A DNA stretch of 37,981 nucleotides from an uncultured Burkholderiales bacterium (GCA_903871545.1 CAIQHG010000033.1:1-37981), one strand, 5' to 3'. Shown: positions 26,039-37,393, numbered from the stretch's first letter. The notes: generated by a model from the letters alone, not told the origin. A program made the numbers and translations.

Positions 26039-27013
26039 TTAAAAAAGTTGATTTTGATCCGAAAACAAACTCATCACCGACTCACCGTTTGCTATTCTTT
26101 GAATTGTCTCTGCAATCAAATTAGCGACTGAGATTTGTCGAATTTTTTTACACTCTAATGCATTTGAACTAAGGGGGATAGTGTTAGTAACTACCACCTC
26201 ATCAAGGGCATTTCCTTGGGCAATCCGCTCAATGGCGGGACCCGAAAAAATCGGATGAGTACAGTAGGCATATACTTTCTTAGCCCCTTTATCCTTTAGC
26301 ACTTCAGCAGCTTTGACCAACGTGCCCGCCGTGTCAATCATGTCATCCATGATGACGCAATTTCTCCCGTCAATGTCTCCAATCACGTGCATGACTTCAG
26401 ATACGTTTGCCTTTGGACGGCGTTTGTCAATGATAGCCAAATCACAATCCATTTGTTTTGCGATGGCACGTGCCCTAACTACACCTCCCACATCGGGGGA
26501 AACAACCAATAAATCATCGTAATTTTTAAGTTTCAAGTCACTCAAAAGTACTGGAGAAGCATAAATATTATCAACAGGGATATCAAAAAAACCTTGAATT
26601 TGATCTGCATGCAAGTCCATCGTTAGCACTCTTGCAACGCCAACAGTTTGCAACAAATTAGCAACTACTTTGGCAGAAATTGGAACCCGGCTAGACCGAG
26701 GTCTGCGGTCTTGGCGGGCATACCCAAAGTAAGGAATCACTGCACTGATTCGCTCAGCAGAAGCTCTTTTAAGAGCGTCTACCATGATCAATAATTCCAT
26801 TAAATTTTCGTTTGTCGGGGCACACGTGGATTGAACCACAAAGACATCCCGCGCTCTCACATTTTGATTAATCTCAACAGTAACTTCACCATCAGAGAAT
26901 CTTCCAACAGAGGCACTCCCAAGGCTAGTTCCCAAATGCTTTGCAATATCAGAGGCCAGTGCCGGATTGGCATTGCCAGTAAAGACCATAAAGTCGCTAG
27001 AAGGAGTTGACAT
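26039..27013 (-). CDS. prs: Ribose-phosphate pyrophosphokinase (PRPP synthetase)
   Basis: 324 residues. Makes PRPP from ribose-5-phosphate and ATP for purine, pyrimidine, His, Trp and NAD synthesis. Motifs include [20 protein letters not shown] sequence (here [16 protein letters not shown]), the metal and PRPP loops [10 protein letters not shown] and the signature [16 protein letters not shown], then [12 protein letters not shown]. Full length. The 190-base leader (27014-27203) up to tRNA-Gln shows no convincing promoter. The lolB-ispE-tRNA-Gln-prs-rplY-pth order is conserved in beta-proteobacteria. Confidence 0.98.
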   Translation of the reverse strand: MSTPSSDFMVFTGNANPALASDIAKHLGTSLGSASVGRFSDGEVTVEINQNVRARDVFVVQSTCAPTNENLMELLIMVDALKRASAERISAVIPYFGYARQDRRPRSSRVPISAKVVANLLQTVGVARVLTMDLHADQIQGFFDIPVDNIYASPVLLSDLKLKNYDDLLVVSPDVGGVVRARAIAKQMDCDLAIIDKRRPKANVSEVMHVIGDIDGRNCVIMDDMIDTAGTLVKAAEVLKDKGAKKVYAYCTHPIFSGPAIERIAQGNALDEVVVTNTIPLSSNALECKKIRQISVANLIAETIQRIANGESVMSLFSDQNQLF

Positions 27014-27203
27014 TTGGAATAGTTAGTTAGAGTGTGATGTCACAAACTTGCGATGTACTGTCCTGAACCCATTAAGCGCCTCAAAAAAGTGATTCAACAA
27101 TAACTTAGGTAGCACTTAATAAGCACCCAGATACCGATAAATTACCTCAACACTAAACACTACCAATAAGTCTTCATCCTTAGACGACTTACTTCAAATC
27201 TAA

Positions 27204-27280
27204 TGGCAGGGGAGGAAGGACTCGAACCCTCGCATGCCGGAATCAAAATCCGGTGCCTTGACCAACTTGGCGACTCCCCT
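27204..27280 (-). tRNA. tRNA-Gln (anticodon TTG)
   Basis: 77 bases on the minus strand. The acceptor stem AGGGGAG pairs with CTCCCCT, followed by discriminator G and encoded CCA. The anticodon stem CCGGA/TCCGG closes the loop TTTTGAT with anticodon TTG. T arm: GAGGG-TTCGAGT-CCTTC. The weak A1-T72 pair fits GlnRS, which prefers an easily opened first pair. It sits 32 bases after ispE and may be processed from the lolB-ispE-prs transcript. Confidence 0.97.
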
Positions 27281-27312
27281 ACACGGGAGAACCCGATAAA
27301 TCAGGCTCACCG

Positions 27313-28203
27313 TTATTTGTCGCTGGATACCCAATCCGCAAGCGGATGATTATCCAAATTGCTACACACTCTCAATTCCCAATCAGAATTAGGCTGACTC
27401 ATCTCTAAAAAAGAAATGATTGAAGCACCATTCACATCTTTAGGAAGATTTGCAAAAACTGCACTACCAGATCCAGTCATTCTTGCGTCTAACCCAGCTT
27501 TGGCTAACCAATTTATGGCTTCACCAATTTGGGGGCACAGTCTCTGCGCTACTGGTTGCAAATCATTTCGCCCAAAGCCTATTGGTTGAGCAGCAAAGTC
27601 AAATATTGTAACAGTTTTAGTACTGCGTTGTAGTTGTGGATCTTGAAAAATTTCTTGGGTAGAGACGCCAAGTTTAGGCTTTAAAACGACCCATTGGTGG
27701 GGTTCTAATTTAATGGGCTTTAATTTTTCACCTATTCCCTCTACCCAAGCGTTAGTGCCAAGTAAAAAAAAGGGGATATCAGCTCCTAGAGGTAGGGCTA
27801 TTTTGATAAGCTCTTGTCTACTTAAATTTAGATCCCAAAGCCTGTTTAGTGCGATTAGCGTACTTGCCGCGTTAGACGAGCCCCCGCCCATACCTGCTTG
27901 TTGGGGAATATGCTTCTCAAGCAAAATGCGAGCGCCTTTGGTGCATTTGCTCGCTTTTTGAAGGGCATGCGCCGCTTTAACGCACAAATCAATCGCAGGG
28001 AGTTGATTTCTTTGCGTCTTATCGAGATTTAAATCGATGCGCTCAATCCGTTCATCCTGTAACAATTCAAAGTGAAGCCTGTCATACCAATCGATCATCA
28101 TAAAGACGGATTGAAGAAGGTGGTAACCGTCTGAGCGCTTTTGATTAATGTGCAAAAAAAGATTAATTTTTGCAGGTGCTAAAACATCTGAAATACTTTT
28201 CAT
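27313..28203 (-). CDS. ispE: 4-diphosphocytidyl-2-C-methyl-D-erythritol kinase
   Basis: 296 residues. GHMP kinase of the MEP isoprenoid pathway, phosphorylating CDP-methylerythritol. The N-terminus APAKINLFLHIN, the ATP loop PQQAGMGGGSSNAAS and the C-terminal MTGSGSAVFA motif are all present. Length is normal. ATG 28203 is directly preceded by an in-frame GTG at 28206, which is also possible. The gene begins 5 bases after the lolB stop, so the two are co-transcribed. Confidence 0.97.
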   Translation of the reverse strand: MKSISDVLAPAKINLFLHINQKRSDGYHLLQSVFMMIDWYDRLHFELLQDERIERIDLNLDKTQRNQLPAIDLCVKAAHALQKASKCTKGARILLEKHIPQQAGMGGGSSNAASTLIALNRLWDLNLSRQELIKIALPLGADIPFFLLGTNAWVEGIGEKLKPIKLEPHQWVVLKPKLGVSTQEIFQDPQLQRSTKTVTIFDFAAQPIGFGRNDLQPVAQRLCPQIGEAINWLAKAGLDARMTGSGSAVFANLPKDVNGASIISFLEMSQPNSDWELRVCSNLDNHPLADWVSSDK

Positions 28204-28208
28204 CACAA

Positions 28209-28796
28209 TTAATGATTGGTTTGAGGTGCAGTTTCTGTGCTTCTTAAAATCCGAAGGCTTAAGTGGGCACTGGGGAGAGGAAAATCTCTTTGTGCCTCGA
28301 GCTCTGCTGGCTTGCCCTGCGCTTCTTGAGAGCTACGCGTTACGCTCCACCCCTTTGGAGGTATTGGAGTCGCACCGTTAGCCCATTCAAAAATCATGTT
28401 AACCGGCAACTCTGTTCCCAAGAGCTTTTGGTTAAGTGCGTTTAGACAGTCAAATTGAAAAGGGTCTTTGCCTGGGACAATCAACTGCGCAACTCCAGTC
28501 TCCCACTTAGCAGCGGCAAGTGTCGTTCCAAGGGGGGAATAAAACTGCATGTCGCCACTTTGAGCGTCACCCTCTAAATCAAATTCGGCAGCAAAAAATT
28601 GTTTGGGTTCACTGTCGAGGGTTAAATTTATTTTCCCATTCCAACTAGACTGACTGGCCAAATTGTGATTTGTAGACGTACGCGAAAGAAGTGGACGCTG
28701 ACTTGAGCATGCACTTATGAGATTTATCACACTAAAAGCAACCAAGCACAAAAGGCTTCGTTGCCTTGTCAACATATCCTGATTTGTTTGTTTCAC
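28209..28796 (-). CDS. lolB: Outer-membrane lipoprotein receptor LolB
   Basis: Up to 195 residues. Accepts lipoproteins from LolA and inserts them into the outer membrane. The N-terminal signal ends in the lipobox LISAC, followed by a short linker and a beta-rich domain (SWNGKINLTLDSEPKQFFAAEFDLEGD, MQFYSPLGTTLA) typical of LolB. lolB-ispE adjacency supports the call, since sequence conservation in LolB is low. The start is unsure: GTG 28796 gives the longest form and ATG 28775 is an alternative. Confidence 0.87.
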   Translation of the reverse strand: MKQTNQDMLTRQRSLLCLVAFSVINLISACSSQRPLLSRTSTNHNLASQSSWNGKINLTLDSEPKQFFAAEFDLEGDAQSGDMQFYSPLGTTLAAAKWETGVAQLIVPGKDPFQFDCLNALNQKLLGTELPVNMIFEWANGATPIPPKGWSVTRSSQEAQGKPAELEAQRDFPLPSAHLSLRILRSTETAPQTNH

Positions 28797-28817
28797 AAGA
28801 GGGCGTTCGTTGAGCTT

Positions 28818-30731
28818 TTACAGTTTACTTTTCAACCTTTTTATTGTTTCAAGTAATGTTTCGTTCTCCGGGTTGATCTTGAGTCCCTCATCCCAGGTAC
28901 GTATTGCGTCTTCATTCTTTTTTAAGGTCCACATCACCTCACCCAGGTGAGCTGCAATCTCGGAATCAGGTTTGGCGGTGTAGGCCTGCCGCAATATGGC
29001 AAGAGCTTCCAAATTGTTCCCAAGTTTGAACTCAACCCAGCCCAAACTATCAGTGATAAAGGGATCATCGGGGGAGAATTCAAGGGCTTTGACGATAAGT
29101 TTTTTTGCCTCTCGGAGGTTTAAGTTCCTCTCGGCAAATGAGAATCCAAGTGCGTTATAAGCTTGAGCGTAGTCTGGATGAGCAGATATGATGGAGCGCA
29201 AGATCTTCTCCATGTCAGCATATTTTTTGAGTTTTTCAGCGACCATTGACAACTCATAAGCCACGTCCACATCAGTCGGGTTTAATTTTGAGAAAGCAGC
29301 TAGCAATGAGTATGCTTTGTCAAAATCTTTGTATTCCCTGTAAAGTTGGGCTTGTCCTAAGACCTTAGATCTCTTGTCATCCTGAGATTTTGTTGGCAAA
29401 CTCTCAATCAAGTCGATTGCTTCTTGCATTTTGCCCTTAGACGCCAATATGCTTGCACGTTGAAACTGGGCTCGCATAAGCAATTGGGGATCTTCAATTT
29501 TAGCAAGCCATCTTTCGGCAGAGGCGTCATTTTTTTGTTTTTTAGCGATTTGCGCCATCATCAAATAAGCCTGCCCCATGCTTTGAATGTTGACACTTTC
29601 AGGGGTTTCAGCTCCAAGTTTTAAGTATTGAGTTAAGGCCTTTTCTGCCTCCTGGTTGTTGCCCAACTCCAGTTGGAGCCCTCCCAGTAAAAGCCAAGCA
29701 TCAGGAAAGTTTGGAGATTTTTCTGTAATTTGTTTGATGAGTTCGCCAGCATCATTGATTCTGTCCATCTCAATAAGACTTCTTACCCATTGCAAACTAA
29801 TAAGTGGGTCATTAAGTAAGTTAATAGAATTCTTGACTAATTGCTCTGATCCTTGTATGTGTGTGCTTGCCAACTCAATGGCGAGTAGAGCACCTATTTT
29901 AGATTGAGGGTCCATTGAGAGTCCCTTGTTCAAAGCTTCCAAAGCCATTTTGGACTTGCCAGAAAGGAGACGCATTTTTGCGATAGTAATCCAACTGGCA
30001 GAGGCAGTGTCAGAGCGGATAATAAATGAGCCAAGGGATTGTTCAACGACTTGAGCGGCAGCATTTTTATCACTGACTTGAAGGTATAGCTGAGGAATGA
30101 TGGCTATTGCTTTTAACTGTTCAATTTGGGGGGTAAGTAAAAGATCAGTTCTAAGGGGCTCCTCTGTTTGATCGATCTTATTTAAAGCGATCAAAATATC
30201 TAATACAAAACGGTTTGCTTCTTTGGAGGTGGGGTCTGCATTCTTCCACGCGCGTGCGGCCTCTAATGCAGAGGGGCCTGAGCGGGCTTGCAATGCGATT
30301 TCAACGGCACGTTTAAAAAGTCCAGAATCTTCGGTTTTACGGGCCGCGTCCAATATTAAAGCAAACCCTGTGGCTGGAACTCCAGCTTCATTGTTGAGCT
30401 CACCCAATAAAATCTCCATCATCAACTCCCCCGTTAAGATTGAGTTTTTAGGAGTATCCTCCTTGCCTTGGTCTGCGTTGGACTGAGAGGCGCTCTGCGT
30501 ATCTTTAGTTGGTTTATTTTTTGGCGCCGCAGACAGGCAAAGGGGATTACACAAGATCGCAGTTAATGCGAGACTTAAAAGGCTAGCCTTATAAGGGTGC
30601 CTGTATAAAGCTAAAAATGAGTGACTCTTTTGATTGGCAGGGAGCTTTACCGATTCGCGCAAAGTATTGAGCTGTGTAGTGGAGCAAAAGACTTTTGCAA
30701 AACGAAAATAAATGGGCTGTAGAGTTTTCAT
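28818..30731 (-). CDS. Exported tetratricopeptide-repeat protein
   Basis: 637 residues. After a long basic n-region there is a hydrophobic stretch (about 45-68) ending LSAAPKNK, probably a signal peptide with an extended start. The rest is helical TPR repeats; clear units are near LLLGGLQLELGNNQEAEKAL, YNALGFSFAERNLNLREAKK and LGEVMWTLKKNEDAIRTWDEG. A TPR protein of this size upstream of lolB-ispE is frequent in Burkholderiales and probably works in the periplasm or at the outer membrane as a scaffold. No specific function is established. Transcribed divergently from mutM; separated by 21 bases from lolB. Confidence 0.85.
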   Translation of the reverse strand: MKTLQPIYFRFAKVFCSTTQLNTLRESVKLPANQKSHSFLALYRHPYKASLLSLALTAILCNPLCLSAAPKNKPTKDTQSASQSNADQGKEDTPKNSILTGELMMEILLGELNNEAGVPATGFALILDAARKTEDSGLFKRAVEIALQARSGPSALEAARAWKNADPTSKEANRFVLDILIALNKIDQTEEPLRTDLLLTPQIEQLKAIAIIPQLYLQVSDKNAAAQVVEQSLGSFIIRSDTASASWITIAKMRLLSGKSKMALEALNKGLSMDPQSKIGALLAIELASTHIQGSEQLVKNSINLLNDPLISLQWVRSLIEMDRINDAGELIKQITEKSPNFPDAWLLLGGLQLELGNNQEAEKALTQYLKLGAETPESVNIQSMGQAYLMMAQIAKKQKNDASAERWLAKIEDPQLLMRAQFQRASILASKGKMQEAIDLIESLPTKSQDDKRSKVLGQAQLYREYKDFDKAYSLLAAFSKLNPTDVDVAYELSMVAEKLKKYADMEKILRSIISAHPDYAQAYNALGFSFAERNLNLREAKKLIVKALEFSPDDPFITDSLGWVEFKLGNNLEALAILRQAYTAKPDSEIAAHLGEVMWTLKKNEDAIRTWDEGLKINPENETLLETIKRLKSKL

Positions 30732-30816
30732 GTGACTTTAAGGGACTTCTAAATGAGCAGGGTGCTTGCAATAAGAACCTAAGATGATAATACCAAGGAA
30801 CTAAATTTTCTCAAAC

Positions 30817-31635
30817 ATGCCAGAATTACCCGAAGTTGAAGTGACCAGACTCAGTTTTGCTGAGCGAATCAAGGGCGCCAAGATCCAAAATGCATGGACA
30901 GGAAAGCCACTTCGTTGGCCCCTGGGCTGTAAAACCGAGCATTTGACCGGTTTAATCATTAAATGCGTAAGCAGGCGTGGAAAATACTTGTTGATTGAGC
31001 TGGATCCTGGCATTTTGATTTTGCACCTTGGAATGTCTGGCTCCCTGCGATTTGAGGATTTAAGTACCCCAGCCACACAGAAATTACACGACCACTTTGT
31101 TATGCGAACTAATTTGGGGGTTTTGACCTTGAATGACCCTAGAAGGTTTGGAGCGGTGGTTTTCGCCCCCGACGAGACAGCACCCATGGTCGACAAATTA
31201 CTGGGTAAGCTCGGCGTCGAACCGTTGACCGATGACTTCACCCCAGAGCATCTTTACAGATCTTTGAAGTCGCGTCATTTATCAATCAAGCAAGCTTTGC
31301 TTGGTGGTCAAATCGTTGTGGGAGTAGGTAATATTTATGCGAGTGAGGCACTTTTTTTGGCGAAAATTAGGCCCACCCGTTCTAGTCGCACGATAACAAA
31401 GGCACAAAGCCTTAGGCTTTACCAAGCCATACGTGAAACACTTAGCCGAGCTATACAGGTGGGAGGCAGTACGCTGCAAAACTTCTCAAATGCAAGGGGG
31501 GAGAGTGGTTATTTCCAATTGGAGAGTTTTGTCTATGCGCACGCTGGAGAGCCTTGTAAGGTATGTCAGACCTTGATCAAACAAGTTATTCAAGGGCAGC
31601 GATCCACTTTTTATTGTCCTTCTTGCCAGAGTTGA
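30817..31635 (+). CDS. mutM: Formamidopyrimidine-DNA glycosylase (Fpg/MutM)
   Basis: 272 residues. Removes 8-oxoguanine and FaPy lesions opposite C and nicks the strand. The N-terminus is PELPEVE after Met, so Pro2 (Schiff-base nucleophile) and Glu3 are intact; a conserved Lys lies in the GRGKYLL-like RRGKYLL segment; NIYASEALF and the C-terminal zinc finger (C-x2-C-x16-C-x2-C: CKVC and CPSC) are present. Divergent from the TPR gene over 85 bases, with no strong promoter recognised. mutY follows 13 bases later. Confidence 0.97.
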   Translation: MPELPEVEVTRLSFAERIKGAKIQNAWTGKPLRWPLGCKTEHLTGLIIKCVSRRGKYLLIELDPGILILHLGMSGSLRFEDLSTPATQKLHDHFVMRTNLGVLTLNDPRRFGAVVFAPDETAPMVDKLLGKLGVEPLTDDFTPEHLYRSLKSRHLSIKQALLGGQIVVGVGNIYASEALFLAKIRPTRSSRTITKAQSLRLYQAIRETLSRAIQVGGSTLQNFSNARGESGYFQLESFVYAHAGEPCKVCQTLIKQVIQGQRSTFYCPSCQS

Positions 31636-31648
31636 AAAAAGAGTCAAC

Positions 31649-32737
31649 GTGAAGCCTTCAGAGCAAAAATATAAAAAAGGTTGGGCCACAAACTCATTTG
31701 CAAATTTACTCGTCACTTGGCAACGTCACAGTGGTCGCCATGATTTGCCTTGGCAAAAGGATTTAGATCCCTACAAAGTTTGGGTCTCTGAAATCATGCT
31801 CCAACAAACCCAAGTCTCAACAGTGATCACCTACTTTGAGCGGTTCATGAGGCAATTTCCCACGGTCCAAACTCTTGCCAGTGCAAGCCAAGACGAAGTA
31901 TTGGGTTTGTGGAGTGGTCTTGGTTATTATTCCCGAGCAAGGAATCTTCATTGCTGCGCCCAGCAAATTGTGGAACTACATGCTAGTGTGTTCCCCAAAG
32001 ACTATGAGACGCTACAAACTTTACCGGGTATAGGGCCTAGCACAGCAGCTGCGATAGCTTCAATATGCTTTAAACAAAGAGTTCCAATTTTGGACGGTAA
32101 CGTAAAGCGTGTGCTTAGCAGGCTAAGGGGATTTGGTGCAGACTTATCTCTCTCTAAATCCAATAAAGATTTATTGACAATTGCCTTTGAAGAGTTGCCA
32201 CAGTCCAAGTCGGACATGCCAACCTACACGCAGGGTGTTATGGATTTGGGGGCAACCCTTTGCACACCCAAAAATCCTAAATGTGGGGTTTGTCCAGTAA
32301 GCATGCACTGCATAGGGTATAAATCTGGAGAACCAAATAAGTATCCAGTCAAAACAAAGCGGGTCAAAAAAAGAGCAGAGTCAATGTGGTTGGTTTGTTT
32401 GGTTAGCAAAGATGGCCGAGTCCTGCTGCAAAGAAGACCTGCAAAAGGCATATGGGCCGCTCTTTACTGTTTCCCAATGTTCAGTAGTGAAGAGCTTTGC
32501 GAGGAATTTATCGGCTCGCTAGGTGCAAAGCAGATTGAGTACGGTGCTGCCTTTACTCATGTCTTGACTCATAAAGAGCTCTCTTTGCACGTTGTGCAAA
32601 TTAGGTCTTTTAACCCTGAATCGCTAAGAGCGGCACTCCAAAAGATCCCAGAGATGGATTCTCATTGGTTGAGCAGGGCTGAGTGGAGCGTCGCAGGGCT
32701 TCCAGCTCCAATTAGGAAAACACTTCTTAGCCTTTAG
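31649..32737 (+). CDS. mutY: Adenine DNA glycosylase MutY
   Basis: 362 residues. Removes A mispaired with 8-oxoguanine, complementing MutM. Glu48 in [10 protein letters not shown] and Asp149 in [11 protein letters not shown] are the catalytic pair, the helix-hairpin-helix is [16 protein letters not shown], and the 4Fe-4S ligands are C-x6-C-x2-C-x5-C (Cys205, 212, 215, 221). A C-terminal NUDIX-like domain ([19 protein letters not shown]) recognises the oxidised base. GTG 31649 is the start. The last 4 bases overlap the convergent rapZ stop. Confidence 0.97.
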   Translation: MKPSEQKYKKGWATNSFANLLVTWQRHSGRHDLPWQKDLDPYKVWVSEIMLQQTQVSTVITYFERFMRQFPTVQTLASASQDEVLGLWSGLGYYSRARNLHCCAQQIVELHASVFPKDYETLQTLPGIGPSTAAAIASICFKQRVPILDGNVKRVLSRLRGFGADLSLSKSNKDLLTIAFEELPQSKSDMPTYTQGVMDLGATLCTPKNPKCGVCPVSMHCIGYKSGEPNKYPVKTKRVKKRAESMWLVCLVSKDGRVLLQRRPAKGIWAALYCFPMFSSEELCEEFIGSLGAKQIEYGAAFTHVLTHKELSLHVVQIRSFNPESLRAALQKIPEMDSHWLSRAEWSVAGLPAPIRKTLLSL

Positions 32738-33699
32738 TTGTCGAGCTCTCTGTGACGCTTGAGGGTTAGCCAGTTGCTTGAGAATACTTTAGCTAATTTT
32801 TCAACTAAAAAAACTGAGCGGTGTTGTCCCCCCGTACATCCGATGGCAACAGTCACGTAGCTGCGGTGATCCTCATCTAGGGAAGGTAGCCAATTATTTA
32901 CGAATTGGGCGATTTGCTCCTCCATACTTATGACACTTTTGTGCTGTTCAAGCCAATTCGCCACTGGCTCGTCTAAGCCAGTTTGATCCCTCAGGGATGG
33001 GTCATAGTAGGGGTTGGGTAGCATGCGCACGTCAAATACGTAATCTGCGTGAACGGGTATGCCGCGCTTGAAAGCAAAGGATTCAAACATCAAGGTAAGA
33101 GCGGCCGCTGGCGCACCGATCAAAGAGAGTATGTAGCTTTGCAATTTAGAGCGTCTGAGTAAACTTGTGTCAATGATGTGAGACATCTCCCTTAAATCAG
33201 CCAATAAATCGCGCTCTAATTCAATTGATTCGATTAAATTTCTGATCCCCAAATTGTCCTGAAGTGAGGATTTCTTTGAATCATTTTTGGGCTCTTGTGG
33301 CTCATTTAGGGCCGCGTTATAGCCAGGAGTGCCCGGTGTGGGATCAATTTTTTGAGATTGCTGAGATTGCTGAGATAAGGGATGACGTCTACGGGTCTCA
33401 GAGTACCGATGCACTAAAGTGTCAGTTGTTGACTCAAGAAAGAGCAGTCGTATGTTGATATCTCTTTTTCTAAGCTCAGAGAGTTGAGCCGGCACTTGGG
33501 GCAGAGATAGCCGGCTTCTCACATCCATAGCAATCGCTATTTTGTCAGTTTGTAGCTTTTGATCTAAATCGACAAAGGGGATCAAAAGTTCTGGGGGCAG
33601 GTTGTCCACGCAGTAAAAACCCAGGTCTTCCAAAGAGTGCAGGGCAACTGATTTCCCCGAACCCGACATACCAGTGATTAGTACCAATTCGCGTTTCAC
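32734..33699 (-). CDS. rapZ: RapZ-type nucleotide-binding protein with a low-complexity insertion
   Basis: 321 residues. RapZ (YvcJ family) is an RNA-binding adapter, in E. coli controlling GlmZ decay and so glucosamine-6-phosphate synthesis; the target here is unknown. Walker A is GMSGSGKS (10-17), with FYCVDNLP and the C-terminal [12 protein letters not shown] typical of the family. About 45 extra residues (109-155, starting at SQQSQQSQ) interrupt RRRHPLS and IELERDLL, partly encoded by 9-base repeats (33354-33376). GTG 33699 overlaps the recN stop (GTGA) and has AGGAG upstream. No hprK gene is adjacent, although rapZ and hprK are often neighbours. Confidence 0.94.
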   Translation of the reverse strand: MKRELVLITGMSGSGKSVALHSLEDLGFYCVDNLPPELLIPFVDLDQKLQTDKIAIAMDVRSRLSLPQVPAQLSELRKRDINIRLLFLESTTDTLVHRYSETRRRHPLSQQSQQSQKIDPTPGTPGYNAALNEPQEPKNDSKKSSLQDNLGIRNLIESIELERDLLADLREMSHIIDTSLLRRSKLQSYILSLIGAPAAALTLMFESFAFKRGIPVHADYVFDVRMLPNPYYDPSLRDQTGLDEPVANWLEQHKSVISMEEQIAQFVNNWLPSLDEDHRSYVTVAIGCTGGQHRSVFLVEKLAKVFSSNWLTLKRHRELDN

Positions 33700-35429
33700 A
33701 GCTTAATCTCCTGTGTTTTTTTGTTCACTTGAGCGGTCTTTTTCGCTTTGCCTGAGATGTCCACTTTAGCTAGACTAACCTGTTCCAGCATCTCTTTTGC
33801 ATGGGCCTTTGTAGTCTCAGAGATGAGCTCGCCACCAAGCATTCGAGCAATCTCACTAATCCTTGCATCAGCAGATACTGAATTGATTTGACTAAGTGTG
33901 CCTTCACTATTGGCTAGTTTTGACACAACCCAGTGATGATCAGCACAGGCAGCAACTTGGGGCAAATGAGTTACAGCCAACACTTGGCGGTCGAGTCCCA
34001 GTTTTCTCATCAGCCTACCGACCGTTTGAGCGACAGCGCCACCAATGCCGGAGTCAACCTCATCAAAAATGAGAGTCTGAGCCTCACCGAGTTGGCTCGT
34101 TGTGACGGCAATCGCAAGCGAGATCCTGGATAACTCGCCCCCTGAGGCTACCTTTGCAACGGGGCGAGGGGTTGCGCCCTCGTGAGCGGCGACTAAAAAA
34201 GACACATCATCCACCCCCGCGGGCCCACCCGTTAGGGTCTTTTCAAGATGGACCAAAAATCTCCCCCCTTGCATTCCAAGTCCTTGCATGGCCTCAGTTA
34301 TTGCCTCTGAGAGGAGGGGAGCTGTTTGAGCTCTTTTATGGCTGATTTGGTTGGCTGCGGTGTTGTACGCTTTTTGGGCTTCGCGTTCTGAGTGTTCAAG
34401 AGCTTCTAAATCTACTGCTCGCTCGAGTACCTCTAAATCAGATTTCCAAGACGCGTAAAGCTCCGGCAGCTCTTCAGGAGACCTTTTATAGCGCCTGGCC
34501 AGAGACAGCCAAAGAGATAACCTCTCATCGAGCTCACTGAGTTTCTCGGGGTCAAGGTCTGTTCGTTTTAGCCAAGAATGCAAAGAGTGTGCGACATCCG
34601 CGATTTGAGCATTCGCGGATGCAAGCGTATCACTTAGTCCTGCAAATTCGGATTCAAGGTGAGAGTTTGAGTCCAGTGTGCTTTGGGCAGCAGCGACCAA
34701 TTGGTCTGCCCCCGTGTCCTCACCTTGCAATGAATCAATTGCCTTTTGGGCAACATCGATCAAGGTTTGTGCGTTGGCAAGCCTTGCGTGCTGAGCGTTG
34801 AGCTCAATCCACTCCCCCTGCTTAGGGGCTAGTTTCTCTACCTCTGAGAGTTGCCACATTAAACGCTCTCTTTCGGTGAGAAGTTTTTCCTGAGCCTCTT
34901 TTGCCTTGGATAAAGTTTGGTTAGCCTCTTTGAGCTGGCTCCAAAGTTTGGAGAGTGGTGCGGTTGAAATACCGGCATATGCATCAAGCAATATACGCAC
35001 AGAATTTGGCCGGGTCAGACTTTGCCAGGCATGTTGACCGTGTATGTCAATTAACTGCTCGGATAATTCTTTGAGCTGTGAAGCGGTTGCTGGACTGGCA
35101 TTTATCCAGGCTCTGCTTTTTCCCCCAACCTCAATGACCCGTCTCACCAAAAGCTCGCTTTGTTCTTTATCTAATCCAAAACCCTCCTCCTCCAGCCACG
35201 CGGCGACGAAAGGGGGCGCACTAAACTCCAACGTAATCTCAGCTTTAGAAGCGCCTTCCCGGATAACCGAGGTCTCTGCTCGAGCGCCAAGCGCCAGTTG
35301 TATGGCGTCAATTAAAATTGACTTTCCAGCCCCAGTTTCACCGCTCAAAACAGAAAAGCCGCTGGATAGCTCAAGCTCTAGGTGTTTAACAATGACAAAG
35401 TCTTTTAGCGTGATGCGTTTTAAGCTCAT
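33696..35429 (-). CDS. recN: DNA repair protein RecN
   Basis: 577 residues. SMC-like ATPase for double-strand-break repair. Walker A GETGAGKS (30-37), a long central coiled-coil region (about 150-350), the ABC signature [13 protein letters not shown] and Walker [14 protein letters not shown] are in order. Slightly longer than E. coli RecN because of a Lys-rich C-terminal tail. Its start overlaps the nadK stop (ATGA) and its stop overlaps the rapZ start, so nadK-recN-rapZ are translationally coupled. I saw no LexA box before nadK or recN. Confidence 0.97.
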   Translation of the reverse strand: MSLKRITLKDFVIVKHLELELSSGFSVLSGETGAGKSILIDAIQLALGARAETSVIREGASKAEITLEFSAPPFVAAWLEEEGFGLDKEQSELLVRRVIEVGGKSRAWINASPATASQLKELSEQLIDIHGQHAWQSLTRPNSVRILLDAYAGISTAPLSKLWSQLKEANQTLSKAKEAQEKLLTERERLMWQLSEVEKLAPKQGEWIELNAQHARLANAQTLIDVAQKAIDSLQGEDTGADQLVAAAQSTLDSNSHLESEFAGLSDTLASANAQIADVAHSLHSWLKRTDLDPEKLSELDERLSLWLSLARRYKRSPEELPELYASWKSDLEVLERAVDLEALEHSEREAQKAYNTAANQISHKRAQTAPLLSEAITEAMQGLGMQGGRFLVHLEKTLTGGPAGVDDVSFLVAAHEGATPRPVAKVASGGELSRISLAIAVTTSQLGEAQTLIFDEVDSGIGGAVAQTVGRLMRKLGLDRQVLAVTHLPQVAACADHHWVVSKLANSEGTLSQINSVSADARISEIARMLGGELISETTKAHAKEMLEQVSLAKVDISGKAKKTAQVNKKTQEIKL

Positions 35430-36352
35430 GCAACCCCCTCATTCCAGTGAAGCTTCTTTCTGAGCGTATCAAAATAGCTCCAACCGTTGGGGTGTAAAAA
35501 CTTAACCTGATGATCTGATTTGATAACGCTGATGCGGTCACCCCTTGTCAAGGAAGCCAAGGACTGCATATCAAAGTTAGCACTCGCATCTTTACCAGAT
35601 ACCAATTCAATCATAATCTCCGCATCATTACCCAGCACTATTGGGCGGTTGGATAAAGTGTGAGGCGCAATCGGAACCAGTACCCAACCCGATAATCCTG
35701 GGTGGATGATGGGACCCCCTGAGGACAGAGCGTAAGCGGTTGAGCCCGTGGGGGTTGCAATAATTAGGCCGTCTGCTCTTTGGTTAGATAAGAAGTGTCC
35801 ATTAACTTCTACTCTAAGCTCGACCATGCCTGCTGTTGCCCCTCTGTTGACTACGACATCATTCATTGCAAGAGTGCTAAACACGCAACGCTCATTCCTG
35901 ATTACTTTGCCGATCATGAGACTTCTAAAGTCCTCCGTATAGTGACCCTCAAGCATTGGCGCTAACGTAGCCTCTATTTGGTCTAAGGCGATATCCGTTA
36001 TGAATCCAAGTCTGCCTTGATTGATGCCAATGAGGGGAATTCCGTGAGGGGCTAGTCGTCGCCCAAAGCCAAGCATTGTGCCGTCCCCGCCAACAACGAT
36101 TGCAAGGTCACAGGAGGCGCCAATTTGATCGGTGTTTTGAATTTCTGAGTGTGAGAAATCGCAACTGGCTGCCGTTTCTTTTTCAAGTATCACGTTGGCA
36201 CCGTAAGAGTGCAAAAAATGGGTTAAGCTCTGGAGTATCCTTGCAGTTGATGTCACGACGCTTGAACCACTGTGGTTTTGCGGATTTTTCGAGTCTTTGC
36301 CATCTTTGGCATACTTGCCAATTAAGGCAATGTTTTGGAATTTTGATTTCAT
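35426..36352 (-). CDS. nadK: NAD kinase
   Basis: 308 residues. Makes NADP from NAD and ATP. The GGDGTML motif, [10 protein letters not shown] and the nucleotide-site segment [16 protein letters not shown] identify it. The N-terminus has a short polar insertion ([16 protein letters not shown]) relative to typical members. First gene of nadK-recN-rapZ, divergent from hrcA with only 33 bases between start codons. A GAGG sits just before the ATG in the minus direction region. Confidence 0.96.
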   Translation of the reverse strand: MKSKFQNIALIGKYAKDGKDSKNPQNHSGSSVVTSTARILQSLTHFLHSYGANVILEKETAASCDFSHSEIQNTDQIGASCDLAIVVGGDGTMLGFGRRLAPHGIPLIGINQGRLGFITDIALDQIEATLAPMLEGHYTEDFRSLMIGKVIRNERCVFSTLAMNDVVVNRGATAGMVELRVEVNGHFLSNQRADGLIIATPTGSTAYALSSGGPIIHPGLSGWVLVPIAPHTLSNRPIVLGNDAEIMIELVSGKDASANFDMQSLASLTRGDRISVIKSDHQVKFLHPNGWSYFDTLRKKLHWNEGVA

Positions 36353-36385
36353 GAGGAAATTAAATCACTAAAGTCTGTCTAAAGT

Positions 36386-37393
36386 ATGAATATGCTGGAT
36401 GAACGTGCCAAGTTTTTGCTAAAAACACTGGTCGAGCGCTACATTGCCGACGGACAACCCGTTGCTTCTCGGACTTTGTCCAAAACGACTGGTATTGAGC
36501 TCTCCCCAGCCACAATTAGAAACGTTATGTCTGATCTTGAGGAACTGGGATTAATCACAAGTCCTCACACCTCAGCAGGACGAATCCCTACCTCCAAAGG
36601 GTACAGGCTTTTCGTGGACACCATGCTTACAACTCAACCGGATGCGCTTGAGACTCCAATTTTGCAGTCCGATCAGCCCCAAAAAATCATCTCAAACGCA
36701 GCTAACCTTTTGTCTAGTCTCTCACACTTTGTTGGCGTTGTCATGGTTCCTAAGCGTGGGATGGTATTTCGCCACATAGAGTTTATGCGTTTGTCCGAGA
36801 AAAGGCTACTAGTCATCATTGTCTCGCCTGACGGGGACGTCCAAAACCGGGTTATATTCACAGATACCGATTACTCGGCTCAACAGCTGTTGGAGACTTC
36901 AAACTATTTAAATACCAACTATTCAGGTATGAGTTTTGATCTGGTGAGGGATAAACTTAAAACCGAAATGGACTCCTTAAGGAGTGAGATCGGTAAGCTT
37001 ATGCAAGCCGCGGTTCAAGTCAGCTCAGAGGTCATGAGTCAAGCCCAAGATGAGGTCATCATCAGTGGCGAGAGAAACCTTCTGTCTGTGAGCGACTTTT
37101 CAAGCGATTTAGGCCAACTAAGACGCGCTTTTGATATGTTTGAACAAAAAGCTCAATTATTGAGATTAATGGAGAGTTCGGCTAACGCCGACGGGGTGAG
37201 AATTTATATTGGAGGCGACAGTCAGTTTGTGCCAGTAGAGGAGTTGTCCGTCGTTAGTGCAAATTATGAGATGGACGGTAAAGTTGTTGGCACACTTGGT
37301 GTTATCGGGCCTACACGAATGCAATACAAGCGGATGATCCAAATTGTAGACATCACTTCTAAGTTGCTCACCAATGCACTTAGTCATAAATAA
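36386..37393 (+). CDS. hrcA: Heat-inducible transcription repressor HrcA
   Basis: 335 residues. Binds CIRCE operators and represses chaperone genes; GroEL normally maintains its activity. The N-terminal winged helix ([19 protein letters not shown], about 39-57, then [16 protein letters not shown]) and the GAF-like and C-terminal HrcA domains ([36 protein letters not shown]) are intact. An in-frame ATG at 36392 (MLDERAK) is an alternative start. No CIRCE lies in its own 33-base leader; the one site found in the window is in the rpoH promoter. Confidence 0.97.
   Translation: MNMLDERAKFLLKTLVERYIADGQPVASRTLSKTTGIELSPATIRNVMSDLEELGLITSPHTSAGRIPTSKGYRLFVDTMLTTQPDALETPILQSDQPQKIISNAANLLSSLSHFVGVVMVPKRGMVFRHIEFMRLSEKRLLVIIVSPDGDVQNRVIFTDTDYSAQQLLETSNYLNTNYSGMSFDLVRDKLKTEMDSLRSEIGKLMQAAVQVSSEVMSQAQDEVIISGERNLLSVSDFSSDLGQLRRAFDMFEQKAQLLRLMESSANADGVRIYIGGDSQFVPVEELSVVSANYEMDGKVVGTLGVIGPTRMQYKRMIQIVDITSKLLTNALSHK

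Noticed and set aside
30801..31241. 146-residue frame antisense to mutM
   Set aside because: The plus strand encodes a complete, motif-rich MutM; the antisense frame shows no recognisable domain.
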